From Dipteronia dyeriana (Eukaryota > Streptophyta > Magnoliopsida > Sapindales > Sapindaceae): DNA of 64,000 bases. Shown in pieces: positions 29,187 to 41,005 of this stretch. The stretch spans positions 6,901,768-6,965,767 of the forward strand of contig CM065300.1 in NCBI GenBank assembly GCA_032871835.1. Direction: 5' to 3'. The notes below the pieces were generated by a model that made no database searches, was not told the origin of the DNA, and saw nothing but the letters and a program-made list of their open reading frames with translations. Position 1 is the stretch's first letter; every line of letters starts with the position of its first letter. Position numbers and translations under genes: made by a program.

Positions 29187-31787
29187 TCAAGAACTCTTCA
29201 GTCTAGAGCGTGTAACGAATAGAAGCCTTGTAAGTGCAAGCATTAAAACCCATGTGGTCTTTGTGATCTTCTCCTTTATCATTAAAAGCAATGCTGAGCT
29301 TAGGACAGTCTTCAGGATCTGGGCTTTTAATCCTTTGTAAAAACCTATTAGACCTTCCCTTTTCCAAATCGTATGGAGTGTACCCGCAACTCTCTTTTGG
29401 TTCTTTGGTGGAGACTGTTTGTTCTCATCTTCATCGGATTCTGCAGCCTGAATCATGACCTTACACCTGGGTGCAATTCATATATCAGTTTAGTATCGTA
29501 CCTTATTAATTGTTGAATTTTTTTGATAAACGGAAATGGAATAATCTCATATAAGATCAATTTCCAAAGAGTTGAAAAGTTTAGGGCAGATTGATTGAAT
29601 CAACTATCTACCTGATAGCAGGGTAAGTCAAGAAAGTGGCAATACACTTTGAGACTGCACCCAACACGAAAGCAGAGAATGCAGAAAGGGATTCCGGGGA
29701 TGACTCGGCGCCAGTTTCTCTGTTCAACCCCCTATTCAGTAGTCTTTGTTTCAACTGATCAAAAACCGTGTACTGTACAACACAAAATTCCTAGTTTCAG
29801 CTTACTTCATCGTGCTCTGTGTAAGTCTTGAATTCTAACAGTTGACTAGTCCAAAGTTTCAAAACTGAAAAGAAAGAATCTACCTAGTATGAATTGAAAA
29901 TAGAAGTTGCAAATTAAAAAATCTTTTTGAGTAGATTTTTGACCCGAAGTTTGTTCTTGACATCTACATTCTTTGCTAAACTGTTTGAAACTTTCCTTTA
30001 AGGAGGAGCTGCTATTTCTTGTTTTATTTTACTCTTCTTCTATGTTTAGCTAGGGCATTAATCTCCTAAGTTATACCCCTATATAGAATTGCACATAGGC
30101 ATCACCTCCAAGATATTGCATAGAATGAAAGAAACTAATCATATTATATATTTCAAAAAAAAAAAATCATATTATAAATAAGTCACACACACGACCTATT
30201 TATCAAACGAAAATTATTAGGTGCGGAATCCTGCACCTAATCGGTTCTGATTTATCTAAAGGCACATTAAAATACCTGAATGGATGGGTTTGATGTCAGG
30301 AGAAGTGATATGCCAAGACCATCAAATGACTCGCTCCAATTCCTCTCTGAAAGGCTTTTCCAAAGTCCTTTGGATTTTCCAAATTCACTTGTCTGCATTT
30401 TTGAGGATGCTGTATCTAAGGGCTGAAAAAAGAAGGTAATTTTAGGAAACAAAATCCAACATCATAACGTGTAGTACTCACTTATAGCTGAAAACTGTAA
30501 CAGGCATTTATACAACTGTGATTACCATTAAAAACAATATATTTGCAAAATTTAAGATGCTGAGTTTATATTTAAGGATTTGATAATGTGAATACGAAAA
30601 TTTGAGTTTTACTTCAACTTTCATGAATGATGATTTGAAGATTTTTGTATCTGCAATGGCATAAGAGAAGATGAAAACAAACTGTAGCATCAACTCTATC
30701 CCTTCTGAAATTAACGTAAACATATCCAAATCATCTGCTCTAAATTCATGAATCCAAATGCAACCATACGACAAGTTATTTATTTATCGTTAACAGCATC
30801 AGCATCCACTCCGTCATTGAAAGTCTTTCTTGATGATTCTCATGGAATTGCGTATTTACTTCTCAGTTCCCATTTGTTTTTTAAACAGTACCTAAATCAT
30901 TTGAACTCAAGAAGCATATTGGAAAATAGAGATTGCCAGTTTCTATGAAATCTTATAATGTAAACATTTGCAACTTTCTCAATCAAGACCATATAGTATG
31001 CAAAAACACAAAGCAAAAGAAAAACTTCGAAAAATCATGCACCTGTGTCACTACGACCGTACAAGCCCCAGCAGCCGCAGCAATGATCAAGTTTGCTTTT
31101 GTTCCTATTTTTTTGCTTCCACTTTTCTTCAAGTAGAGCCTCTTGAAGAAGCTGTACCCATAGAAGTACACAAATTGCGAGATAAATGACTGCAAATTCT
31201 TCGTCCCGAGGCCCTGGTACAACGAAAGAACCTGACGTGTAGCAATCGCCTCCCACAGAACATCAGAGATGTTCCTGAATAACAACAGCAGAGAAATTGA
31301 AATTCAGAGTTGAATCATCTATATATAAAACAAAAAGCATTTCAATCAATTACCTTTTGGAATTATAATTGTAAACCATAATATCCAGTATTTCACATAA
31401 TTAAAAGGTAAGCTGAGCATACAATTTCTATTTAAAGCAACCTAAAATTCTGGTTTTGAACATTTCAAACATTGTTTTTTCCAAGTAAAAAAAAACTGAC
31501 AACATAGCCATCAACATTGATACTTGAGCAGCAAACATGTTATAATTCAAGAAAAAAAAAAGAAAACGATTTCAAATAAAATCTAAAGCAGACATAAGCG
31601 GGGACCCAATAGATATGTATATGTAAATGAATGAAGAAATCAACCTGTATTTCTGGTGATTTTGAGCTCTAACTTCGGCTTGGTATTTGGTCTTGCAAGT
31701 ATCGAGAGGGTACAATATGGTGGTGCTGACCAGAGCTCCAATGGCTCCTGATGTTGCTTCGGACAAAGATTCAATATCAAACCCCAT
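29187..31787 (-). CDS. PNC1: Peroxisomal adenine nucleotide carrier (PNC), complete
   Basis: It encodes a mitochondrial-carrier-family protein that in Arabidopsis brings ATP into peroxisomes in exchange for AMP/ADP, fuelling fatty-acid activation and beta-oxidation. Exons on the minus strand are 31787-31645, 31274-31043, 30422-30276, 29772-29612 and 29466-29187; they keep frame and give 320 residues, close to the 322 I recall for Arabidopsis PNC1. Three carrier repeats are seen, with PxD signatures [18 protein letters not shown] and the third degenerate YPAIRCKVM. Wording such as [20 protein letters not shown] and [19 protein letters not shown] matches PNC1/2; choosing 1 or 2 is not possible here. 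The ATG at 31787 was taken because the upstream in-frame codon at 31808 is TTG. Confidence 0.95.
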
Positions 31788-32852
31788 CTTCTTGTTGTGA
31801 TTTAACAACTCACGAAGTAATTAACAAAAACAAAAGATTATTATTAGCATGTGAAATTTGAACAGAAACTACCAAGTGAAAGCTAAATATCCACGACTTT
31901 AGAAGGAGTTGGGGGGCTTGTGAGCTGAGAAGGAGGAGGAGGGAACAAGTGAAAGTGACGCGAAACAAATTCAAATGAAATTATTAGTGCTAATAACTGT
32001 GAAGTGATTGTATCTTCTCGGGAGTCGCAAACGTGACTCATCTTCTCTTCTCTCTTTCTCAATCTCTTTCTTTCGTTGTCTTAAACGGCGTGGACTTAGC
32101 ACGCACTTATAGTGCTCTATTCGAAATTTCGAACAGCGCATTTAGAAGCCCGTCTGTTCTCGGGTCACCCGGAGGGTGCTCTTCAATCCCCACATGTTAA
32201 CAATTGTGTATGATATGACTTGAATGATCCATTTTTTATTCTAATAGGTGCAAATTTGAACAATGATTATTTTTGTTGTTGTTTGGTTTTGTTGTTATGC
32301 ATAGAAAGAAATTAGAAGTTTTTTTTAACCACTATTAAAATGTTTGTTTACTTGTTACTTTACACAAAAATGTACATATATTAGAATATATGAGATTGGT
32401 CGTAAGTAAACCTATCATACTTGTATCATGTGATTGCGGATTCGAGACCTCCTCCTTCCTAAATTAATGTAATATTTTTAAAAAAATTGTACATGTATTA
32501 AAAAGAGAAGAAGATCCATGTGTCTCAATTGACCTTAAACATTGAGAATAAAAATAAATGGTAAAATGAAATTACCCAAAATAAAAGACAAATTGTGTTA
32601 ACATCTATCAAAAATACATACTTATAATTTAAAATAAATAAATTTATGTTCAATATATACATCAAAATACTATTATTATTTTTAAAAAAATATGTCAATC
32701 ATTATTCATTACTCGTAGTTTTTTCTAAAACAAATCTAATATTAAACGTGTTATACCAAAAATTTGAGCCTAGTGCCACGTAATCCAGAAATCCAGTGAG
32801 TCCAAGAAAGGATAAGTTTAAAGAGGCCCATTCAAATTATAGTAAATATTGA
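31788..32852. other. Promoter side of the carrier gene and intergenic DNA
   Basis: 31788-32150 probably holds the 5' UTR and promoter of the carrier, with a CT-rich stretch (tctcttctctctttctcaat) at about 32040. The rest is AT-rich and has no recognised gene. Confidence 0.5.
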
Positions 32853-34607
32853 GGTCATGTTTAGTTCGATGGAATTGAATCGAATAAAAGTCATTCCATT
32901 TATTTGGTTTGTTAAAATACAATGGAATGTGTATTCTATCATTCTGATAGAATAGACATTCCATCCAAAAACCAATGGAATAACCATTTCATTCAATTAA
33001 CACATTTTTATCTTCCAAAAATAATCATTTATGTCCCAGTTATATTCCAAATTACTCTCATTTCCAATATATATATATATATATATATATATTATTTGTA
33101 ATGGAATTCAAAATCTTTTTGTTGAGAGAGTAACAACGCATCTCAAAGAATTATTGCTTAGATTGTTTGTAAAGTTGATCAGCATCTCTAAGGAATTCTT
33201 TAAAGATGACTCTCGTGGCTTGGGAGGCAAAGGCAGCTCTGACAAATTGCAATTGGCGATATTCTCTGAGGGTTTGGTATCAATCTCTGAGTGATCCTGT
33301 GAACCTGAAAACAAACTCTGAGATACAATGAATATTATTTATATATATATATATATATTTTTATACTTTTATATTATATATTTATTATTATATTATATTA
33401 TATTATAAATATATTATTATTAAATATTATATGTATATTTTACCGAATGTACATGTCACTGACAGGTAGAACGATCCCTTCAAAGTTGTCAGATGAGCAT
33501 CCGAGTTGGCATCTAGAAAATATCATTCAAGATATCATAAAGGAATAAGAACCCGAGTAAGTCTGAACACGGGTATTAGGCACGTTGTGCCCTACTCGGG
33601 ACAGAGTACTCAGCACGTTACATTACACTCGGGACAATACGGGAAACCCGAATAAAAAAAATCCAGCACACGATTCACACGTGGGTGAACCAAGAATCAT
33701 GTTCCAATACGCAAGACATCCGTATCAAAAAGAATTTCTAAAAGAATAAAACACCAAACAGAAAACATATTCCAAATCAAGCAACAACTCTACTTATTCG
33801 AGAAAACTGCACATCTACAAGGAAATAAGTCCTAAACGGACTATACCACCAGAGTCTCATTCGATCTCAACATGATCTCCGAAATAGGAAAGAAGATAAA
33901 ATACGACCTCAACAAGCAATCAGCCTTGATTAAAATACAATTCTTTTTACTTGTACAACAAGGATTAGGGTTCTATGCATGCATAAATAGACCTTCGATC
34001 CCACTATTAGAAGATAGAGAACGTGTATACAGAAAAAATCACTATAAGAGAGAGACAAAAGAGATCGAGTGGTGCAATTCTTTATTAAAATAATATATTT
34101 GGTTTGGTTGTGTATTCAGCCACCCGTTGACGTTTCTCCGATCACCGGAGTTTTGCCACCTAAACCCGTGTCGTTATTTCTCACATTACACTCTCTTTCT
34201 CTTTCTCTTTCTCTTTTTGACAGGTCATAACGAAATCCAACGTTGACTTTCTCACCCATCGAGAAATCGACGTCAACATTATACAATACATATTATTATT
34301 ATTATTATTATTTATATTATATATAATTATATATTAATATATTATATGTTATATATATAATATTATATATACTTTCATATATTTTTATTATTATTATCCA
34401 TAATATATCATTTTATTATAAATATTTTATAAGTAGGGGTATTTTAGTCAAAATACAGTTAATTTCATTACATTCAATTGTTAATAAAAAATAATAATAC
34501 TGATTCAGATATTAATTCTAAAGTCCTAACGAAACAAAGAAATCAGATTTTCATTCATTTTCATTCTAATTCTCATTGTCATATCACAATGGTAACCAAA
34601 CGCCATC
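32853..34607. mobile_element. Possible MITE-like element interrupted by a solo LTR
   Basis: The left edge ggtcatgtttagttcgatgg and the inverted right edge gatggcgtttggttacca have matching style. Between them lie an AT microsatellite (33069-33092), a small open frame (33100-33294) of unknown origin and the solo LTR. I did not find a clean target duplication, so the limits are tentative. Confidence 0.4.
33425..34278 (+). repeat. Solo LTR of the same Ty3/Gypsy family as 36254-48248
   Basis: It runs parallel to the 848-bp LTRs: it starts (tattatatgtatattttacc) like tgttgtatgtaaattttacc, shares ggattagggttctat, the ccacccgttgacgtttctcc segment and gttttgccac, and ends with the same cgacgtcaaca. 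No internal coding region follows. The first G of TG is mutated. The flanks ttaaa and ttata differ at one base and may be a worn 5-bp target duplication. Confidence 0.75.
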
Positions 34608-35141
34608 TAAATGGTTAAATGGTTAAATGGTCTTATCCTCATGACCCACGAGTCGGATCCAATTAAAACCTCCCCATCAACTCTCAATTAAGGAAAGCTG
34701 ACACCACCCAATACATCATTTCAGACAAGCCATACATTGATCTAAATCCCTGTTCCATCCAATGGAAACCAAGTTTCCCATCTAACAACACAAAAAGGCC
34801 TAAGTGGGACTATGTAACGCTCATGTGACTATATAGAGAAGTTGAGATATGCACGTGTCAACTAAGCATTCGCCGATCTGCGAGACAATATCAAGTTCGG
34901 CCGTCCTAGACTCTTAGCTACCCTCCAATCTCGGGCGAGGTACTCGAGTTTTGACACTCAGACACACCCTCGTTTGGTATAATATCAAACCCATAACCGA
35001 AAGGAAGGAGGAGATTGATCAAACCTTATAGCTTTGTAAAGATCAATATTAGTTCAATGTTGAAGTAAATACAGAAAGCTTACAATAAATAGATTTTATT
35101 GCATCCATCTCCTAAAGTGAAAGTTGGTCAAACCATCCAGG
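34608..35141. other. Intergenic region left of the hAT element
   Basis: No gene is recognised. Moderately GC-rich text at 34860-34980 (gcattcgccgatctgcgag and nearby) might be an old repeat remnant. Confidence 0.4.
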
Positions 35142-35415
35142 TAGACATGACCACGATTCGGTTCAAACCGTGGAACCGAACCGTAACCGTATGAAATGAA
35201 CCGTAACTGTAACCAAAATCGTGGAACCGGTTCTGAAACCGTAACCGTAACCGTAACCGTAACAGTGGGGGCGAAGGTTCGATTCCGGTTCATCTCCTAA
35301 AAAAACCGGTCAGGAACTAACGGTTCGGTTCCAGGCCATTTTCTTGTAAAAAAAATATTTTTTTTAACAAACCGTTGGGCCCAACAACAGTTGTTTTTTT
35401 TTCCCTTTAATTTCC

Positions 35416-35423
35416 TATAAATA
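35416..35423 (+). promoter_or_regulatory. TATA box of the hAT transposase
   Basis: The sequence tataaata lies in tttcctataaatactcccc, about 275 bases before the transposase ATG at 35695. Pyrimidine-rich ctctcaac repeats follow, as in plant 5' UTRs. Confidence 0.5.
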
Positions 35424-35694
35424 CTCCCCTAATTCATTTCTTTTCACATCATTTTTCTCTCAACTATCTCTCAACTCTCTCTCAATTCTCTTAATTCTAT
35501 TCAATTATCTCCCAAGTAGTCAATTGTTTATTTGCTTATATTTATTGTATTGCAATTATTATTTTTTCAAATCATTTAAAAATCCTTGTCAACAATTTTT
35601 TAAAATATATTTCCAATAAAAAAATTAATTTTATTTTCATCCTTTTATTTTATTTTTTTAAAGAGTTTTTTTTTTTACAAATTATTATTTTTTA

Positions 35695-36253
35695 ATGGAA
35701 AATGGAAGTGGAAGTGGAAGTGGAGAAAGAGACATTCCACTAAGGCATTCCGTTTCCAGGACCGCTAAGGGGCGTATGTCGGAACCGGATCCGGTCTAGC
35801 CGGATAATATCGGGTTTGATGACACCGCTTACCATGAGTTCTTGCAACGACAAACCTATATTGAATCCCTAAACTATCCAGCCAATCCAACTCCCCCTTT
35901 AATAAATTCTGAACCCAATGCTAGCCAACCTAGCCTCGGTAATATGACAAACCAATCTGAAAATATACCCGATTTCATTGTAGATACAAATTTTGAAGAG
36001 ACGATAGAGAATGATAAGAAGCATGCCAAATCTGATCTATTAATTCTTCACATGAAGAAAGTTACGAAACCAGATGAACATGTTGGGCGGTGTGCAATTA
36101 CTGTCCTAAAGAATACAAGTGGACTAAATATGGAGGATACGGCACATATAGGAAACATATTACTACCCGTCATCCACCAGAACTTGCCAAGGGGAGTACA
36201 CAATCTCAAATTTCCAGATTTTCTACCCTTAACACTCAATTATTTAAATATAG
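35695..36253 (+). pseudogene. hAT transposase N-terminal part with BED finger (broken)
   Basis: From the ATG at 35695 the frame runs through a GSGSGSG stretch to a TAG stop near 35798 and continues as FDDTAYHEFLQRQTYIESLN. A frameshift near 36090 moves the text to CNYCPKEYKWTKYGGYGTY and RKHITTRHP, a BED-type zinc finger (CxxC..HxxxxH) typical of hAT transposases. The reading ends in TQLFKYS, exactly where the Gypsy LTR begins. The coding sequence therefore has at least one stop, one frameshift and a 12-kb insertion. Confidence 0.8.
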
Positions 36254-37101
36254 TGTTGTATGTAAATTTTACCAAGCATACACGTCATTGACAGGAAGGA
36301 AAAAACAGCCAGGTGTATGCTTAGATGGACATTCGGGAAATATTCTACAAGGCATCATTAAAGAGGAGCAAGCTCGAGTAAGCATATACCGAATAAAGAC
36401 CTACTCGGGACTGGCTAAAACAACGCATTCACTCGGGCTCAAACGGCACTACTCTGGACCATCAGGTAACAGTCTTACTCGGGAGTAAGTACAACCCGAA
36501 TAAGAACTTATCGTTCGGGTTAAGTCATTAAATACGCGAAGATATTCTTCATGAAGGAATCCCAAATAATGGACCTTTGAGTTAGAAGAGTCCCCCAATC
36601 ATGAAACAACCTGATTCCTTTTCGAAGACTACATTCTTATAAGGAAACAAGTCAAATTGAACTACGCTACTAGAATCCCACTCAATTTCCATAAAGAGAC
36701 TCTGAAACCGGAAAGAAGACAAATCAACCTCAAAAAAGTAACCAAATCATAATTAAATACAAATATCTTGTATTACTTGTACAAAGCAGATTAGGGTTCT
36801 ATAAGCATATAAATAGACCCATAATCTGGCTCAAAAAGATATATACAATATAGCATACAGTAATCACAAATAATACAGCGAGAAAAGGGGAGATCGAGAG
36901 CCTGTAAAAACATCTTATTCTCTTAGTGGATTTTGGTTTGGTTGATCTTTCAACCACCCGTGGATGTTTCTCCTACCATCGGAGTTTTACCACGTGAACC
37001 TTGTCTTTTTTACTCTCTCTGCATCTCTTTCTCTTTGAATCAATAGCCAAAATCCAGTCCCTGTTGGCTTTTCTGGCATAATCCAGACATCAACGTCAAC
37101 A
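36254..37101 (+). repeat. 5' LTR of the Gypsy element
   Basis: It starts tgttgtatgtaaat and ends cgtcaaca, with the TG...CA ends of an LTR. It is directly followed by the primer binding site. Confidence 0.95.
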
Positions 37102-37103
37102 AT

Positions 37104-37121
37104 TGGCGCTAGAAAGAGGGG
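37104..37121 (+). promoter_or_regulatory. Primer binding site of the Gypsy element
   Basis: tggcgctagaaagagggg begins two bases after the 5' LTR. The TGGCGC start fits pairing with a tRNA 3' end, CCA included. Which tRNA is not resolved. Confidence 0.65.
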
Positions 37122-37334
37122 TTGAACCTCCGAACTTGTTAGAAAGCAACGACTGGAAGCAGAAGTAGTTCGGGGAACGGCCAAAAATCACCAGGCGATT
37201 TCCATACTGGCAATACGTCACAAAATCCTGCAGCAAACACAGAAAACCAACCTGCGCACCTGGCAGGGATCCAGCAAGTTCCTCCAACCAGCAGAGATCT
37301 TACGCTGCGTTTCCAAGAGGCCCTGCAGCAATTA

Positions 37335-38849
37335 GTGACGGACGCAGCAAATGAAGGGATTGACCTACTGGACGCAGAAGCTCATACTCCCAATCCTCCA
37401 CCAGTAAGGCTTCGTTCAATGATGGTAGGACCAGGAATAAATATGCCAGAAACCAGAAGGAACTCTTCCCCGATCAATCAGATTGGACAGAAAACACTAG
37501 AGGAAGAGAATCACCAAAAGCTGGATCACAATCAAACAGTACGTGCCAGACATCGTAAATACGATCGGCGCAGATGACGATCATCATCAGAAGACAGTGA
37601 TCAACACCATCGTAAACGTCATCATGGAGTCACACGAGGGTTCCGGCATCAGAGTGAAGAATCTGAGGAAAGAATGACAGTCACCCAACGGTTCAACCGT
37701 TAGGGAAGCCCGGTAGGGGACACAGATATTACAATCCAGAGCCTGACTCAAGAAGTAGAGAATAATAGGCGACAGATGGAGGCACTCGTCAGACGTTACG
37801 GTTACAACGATCTATCAGACGACGACTCCGACAGTCCATTTACTAGGGAAATTTTGCTGACCCCTTTCCCAGAAAGATTCAGGATGCCGCATGTGGAAAA
37901 ATTCAAAAAAAATACAGATCCAAAGGAGCACGTTAGGCGCTACAAAAGTGCCATGGCTCAATATGCCCGCAGCGACCCCCTGTTGTGTCTCAACTTTCCA
38001 CAAACACTTGGGGACACAGGCTCAAGATGGTTCGGAAGACTACCTCCGGCAAGCATCGGAAATTTTAGCGAGTTGAGCAGGAGCTTCTCAAGGCAATTCC
38101 TGAGCAACATTCACAGAAAGAAGTTGGTGGCCTACCTCTCTCAAATAAAACAGGGGAAGGACGAGTCGTTAAAAAAATTCTTGGGCCGGTTTGGCCAAGC
38201 AGTATCAGAGATTGGCAGCGGTAATGATGAAGCTATTATTGCTGCCTTCACCAATAACTTGCAGAATGGACTATTATCCTTCGATTTGAGAAGAGCACGG
38301 CTGACAAGGTATGCCGATATGATGGATATGGCGGGAGGATACGCTCTGGCTGAGGAAGATGAGTTAGCTACAGGAGGAAGCTATATGCATGGAGGAAAGC
38401 CTGAACAGAGAAATAACGAATCCTAGGGGCAGAATCAAAAAGAAAAACATAAAGGGAACAACAAGGAGAAAAATAAGGATTGGGGTAATAGACGTAACGC
38501 CGAACGGTCCACAGAGAAATACCGCGGCGGATATACCAATTACACCCCTCTTCGGAAGAAACAAGAAGAAATTCTAGCCATCCTAGAAGAGAAGAATATG
38601 GTGCAAGAACCGCAACAACAATCACAGTTCGCACGGAGAGATACAACCAAGTATTGCAGGTTTCATAAAGAGACCGGGCATGAGACTTCGAATTGTTTTC
38701 AGCTCAGAGATTACATAGAAACCCTTATTCGGGAAGGGCACCTACGGGATGTAATCTTAAAAAAGATGAAAGATCAGAAGTCAAGAAAGCCAAGGCTGAT
38801 CACAACCCTGGTCAAAACTGAAGAGCCAGCCCCGAAGCCAATGAAGTAA
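37335..38849 (+). pseudogene. Gypsy Gag (broken)
   Basis: The capsid part is at 37776-38426: FPERFRMPHVEKF, DPKEHVRRYKSAMAQYA, WFGRLPPASIGNFSELSRSF, QFLSNIHRKK and SLKKFLGRFGQA form the retrotransposon Gag domain. A zinc-knuckle-like motif follows at 38640-38720 (YCRFHKETGHETSNC), of the form used by Tat-lineage Gag. Stop codons at about 37576, 37700 and 38424 interrupt the frame. Gag would have packaged the element RNA in cytoplasmic particles. Confidence 0.85.
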
Positions 38850-38944
38850 TACATACAATCTTCGGAGGACCTTCTACTGGGAGGAGCAACCGAGAACGGA
38901 CTCAGGAAGTCCGAGAAGCAGTAGAAGCCAGGAATAACTTAGAC

Positions 38945-39331
38945 GTGAATTCGGTTGAACCAGACCCGAAGAGGATAAAGGAAGGATGGGACCCGATAGT
39001 CTTCACAGAGGCAGATTCCCACGGCGTCGATGTTCGACCTAATGACGCTTTGGTTATAAGTGCCCGGATTGGCTATAGGGAAGTCCGGAGAATTTTAATA
39101 GACAATGGGAGTTCAGCAGACATCTTAAGCGTGGCCGTATACGACCAGCTAAGATTGGACCGAAAAGATTTACAGTCTTTCCATACTCCGTTAAGAGGAT
39201 TTGGGGGAGTAGAGGTCAGGTCACTCGGGACAGTCAAATTACCTGTGAAGATTGGAACGGCATCATGCCAGAGGACTGTCCTACTCGACTTCGTGGTAGT
39301 TGATTTGGATAATTGACCGTATAATGCGTTA
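38945..39331 (+). pseudogene. Gypsy aspartic protease (broken)
   Basis: The active site reads IDNGSSADIL, with the catalytic Asp shifted to the DNGSSA style typical of Tat-lineage proteases, and LRGFGG follows. The frame ends with a TGA at 39314-39316 and recovers afterwards at GRPFLNKTRA. It would cleave the Gag-Pol precursor. Confidence 0.8.
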
Positions 39332-39642
39332 TTGGGTCGGCCATTCCTAAATAAAACAAGAGCCGTGACAGCCACTTACGCATTAATGATCAAGTTCCCA
39401 ACAGAACAAGGGGTTGGGATAGTCAAGGGATCCCAAGAGATGGCCCGAAGAGCAAACCTGTCGGTATACAAAGATAAGCATGATGCCGAACAAGTGTGCA
39501 CCATAATGCAGCCAAATGAGAGTGAAGAATCCTTGTCATTTGAACTAGATCCAAGGGAGGGCTCGAATGGATACAAGACAGAAGTGGCAGAAATACTACT
39601 CGAAGAAGACAACCGGACAGTAAAGTCAAGATCGGGGCCAAC

Positions 39643-41001
39643 TTGGAAGAAAAAATCAAGCGAGAATTTACCAATTTGCTCAGAGAATACAAAGATGTAT
39701 TCGCCTGGAGTCATGAAGATATGATCGGAATTGATGCCCAGATAATATCCCATCACCTCGCAGTAAGCCCGAATGCCAAACCAGTAGTACAAAAGAGAAG
39801 ATCGTTCAATCCTGAAAGAAGTCAAGCAATCAAACAAAAGGTGGAAAAGCTACTAGCGACGAGATCAATCAGAGAAGTCAGCTACCCCCAGTGGGTCGCT
39901 AACGTAGTCCTCGTCCAGAAGAAAAATGGACAGTGGAGGATGTGCGTAGATTTCAAGGATCTAAACAAGGCATGTCCGAAGGACAGCTTCCCACTCCCAA
40001 GAATAGATCAGCTGGTGGATGCCACAGCTGGTCATGAACTGCTCAGCTTCATGGATGCTTACTCGGGATACAATCAGATCCGGATGAACAAAGCTGACGA
40101 AGAAAAAACAGCTTTCACAACGGATCAGGGTTTATATTGCTACACAGTGATGCCCTTCGGTTTAAAAAATGTAGGAGCCACGTACCAAAGGTTGGTCAAT
40201 AAGATCTTCACTCGGCAAATAGGAAGGAACATGGAGGTCTACATTGACGACATGTTGACTAAAAGTGTCTCAGCAGATGACCATGCCCACGCCTCCGAGA
40301 GACATTTGATGTATTAAGAAGATATCAGATGAAGATAAACCCAAACAAATGTTTATTCGGAGTCCACTCGGAAAGATTCTTGGGTTTTCAAGTCCATCAA
40401 AAAGGAATCGAAGTTAATCCAGATAAGATCCAGGCTTTGCAGCAAATGACTTCACCTAAAACATTGAAAGAGGTACAGCGCTTAACAGGGTGTTTAGCCT
40501 CCTTGGGAAGGTTCATCTCAAAGGCTACAGACAGGTGCGCGTCTTTCTTCAAAGTGATCAAAAAAGGAAAAGGCCTGGAGTGGAATAAAGAGTGCGAGCA
40601 GGCATTCTTAAAGATAACAGAATACTTGGGGCAAGCTCTCATCCTCTCAAAACCATAAAAAGGGAAATACTTCAGCTGTATCTATCAATAACTGAGCTTG
40701 CAGCAAGTTCAGTCCTAGTCAGGACAGAAGATAGAGTACAAAAACCAGTGTATTATACAAGCAAGGCACTCATACCGGCCGAGACCAGATACTCACAAGC
40801 AGAGAAGATAGCCTTAGCATTGGTTTCAGCTGTAAAAAAGCTGAGACCATACTTTCAGGCTCATACGGTCCAGGTTCTCACCAATTGCCCATTAAGACAA
40901 ATCTTACAAAAACCAGAGATATCAGGAAGACTTACTAAATGGGCAATCGAGTTGAGTGAATTCGATATTTATTATGTCCCCAGAACTTCCTTCAAAGGAT
41001 A
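39643..41001 (+). pseudogene. Gypsy reverse transcriptase and first RNase H (broken)
   Basis: The RT shows MCVDFKDLNKACPKDSFPLP, SFMDAYSGYNQIRM, MPFGLKNVGATYQRLVN and the catalytic VYIDDM. TAA at 40315 and a frameshift at 40590-40660 follow. A typical Gypsy RNase H comes next, with ETRYSQAEKIALALVSAVKK and LRPYFQAHTVQVLTN. It ends with TAA at 41000. It copies element RNA to DNA. Confidence 0.88.
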
Positions 41002-41005
41002 AGCA

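Noticed and set aside
31788..31808. Earlier start of the PNC carrier
   Set aside because: The codon at 31808 is TTG; the ATG at 31787 begins the conserved N-terminus.
37815..39837. Minus-strand frames over the Gypsy gag and pol
   Set aside because: They are shadows of the plus-strand coding sequence. Only the minus-strand frames from 43964 to 46911 show a domain.
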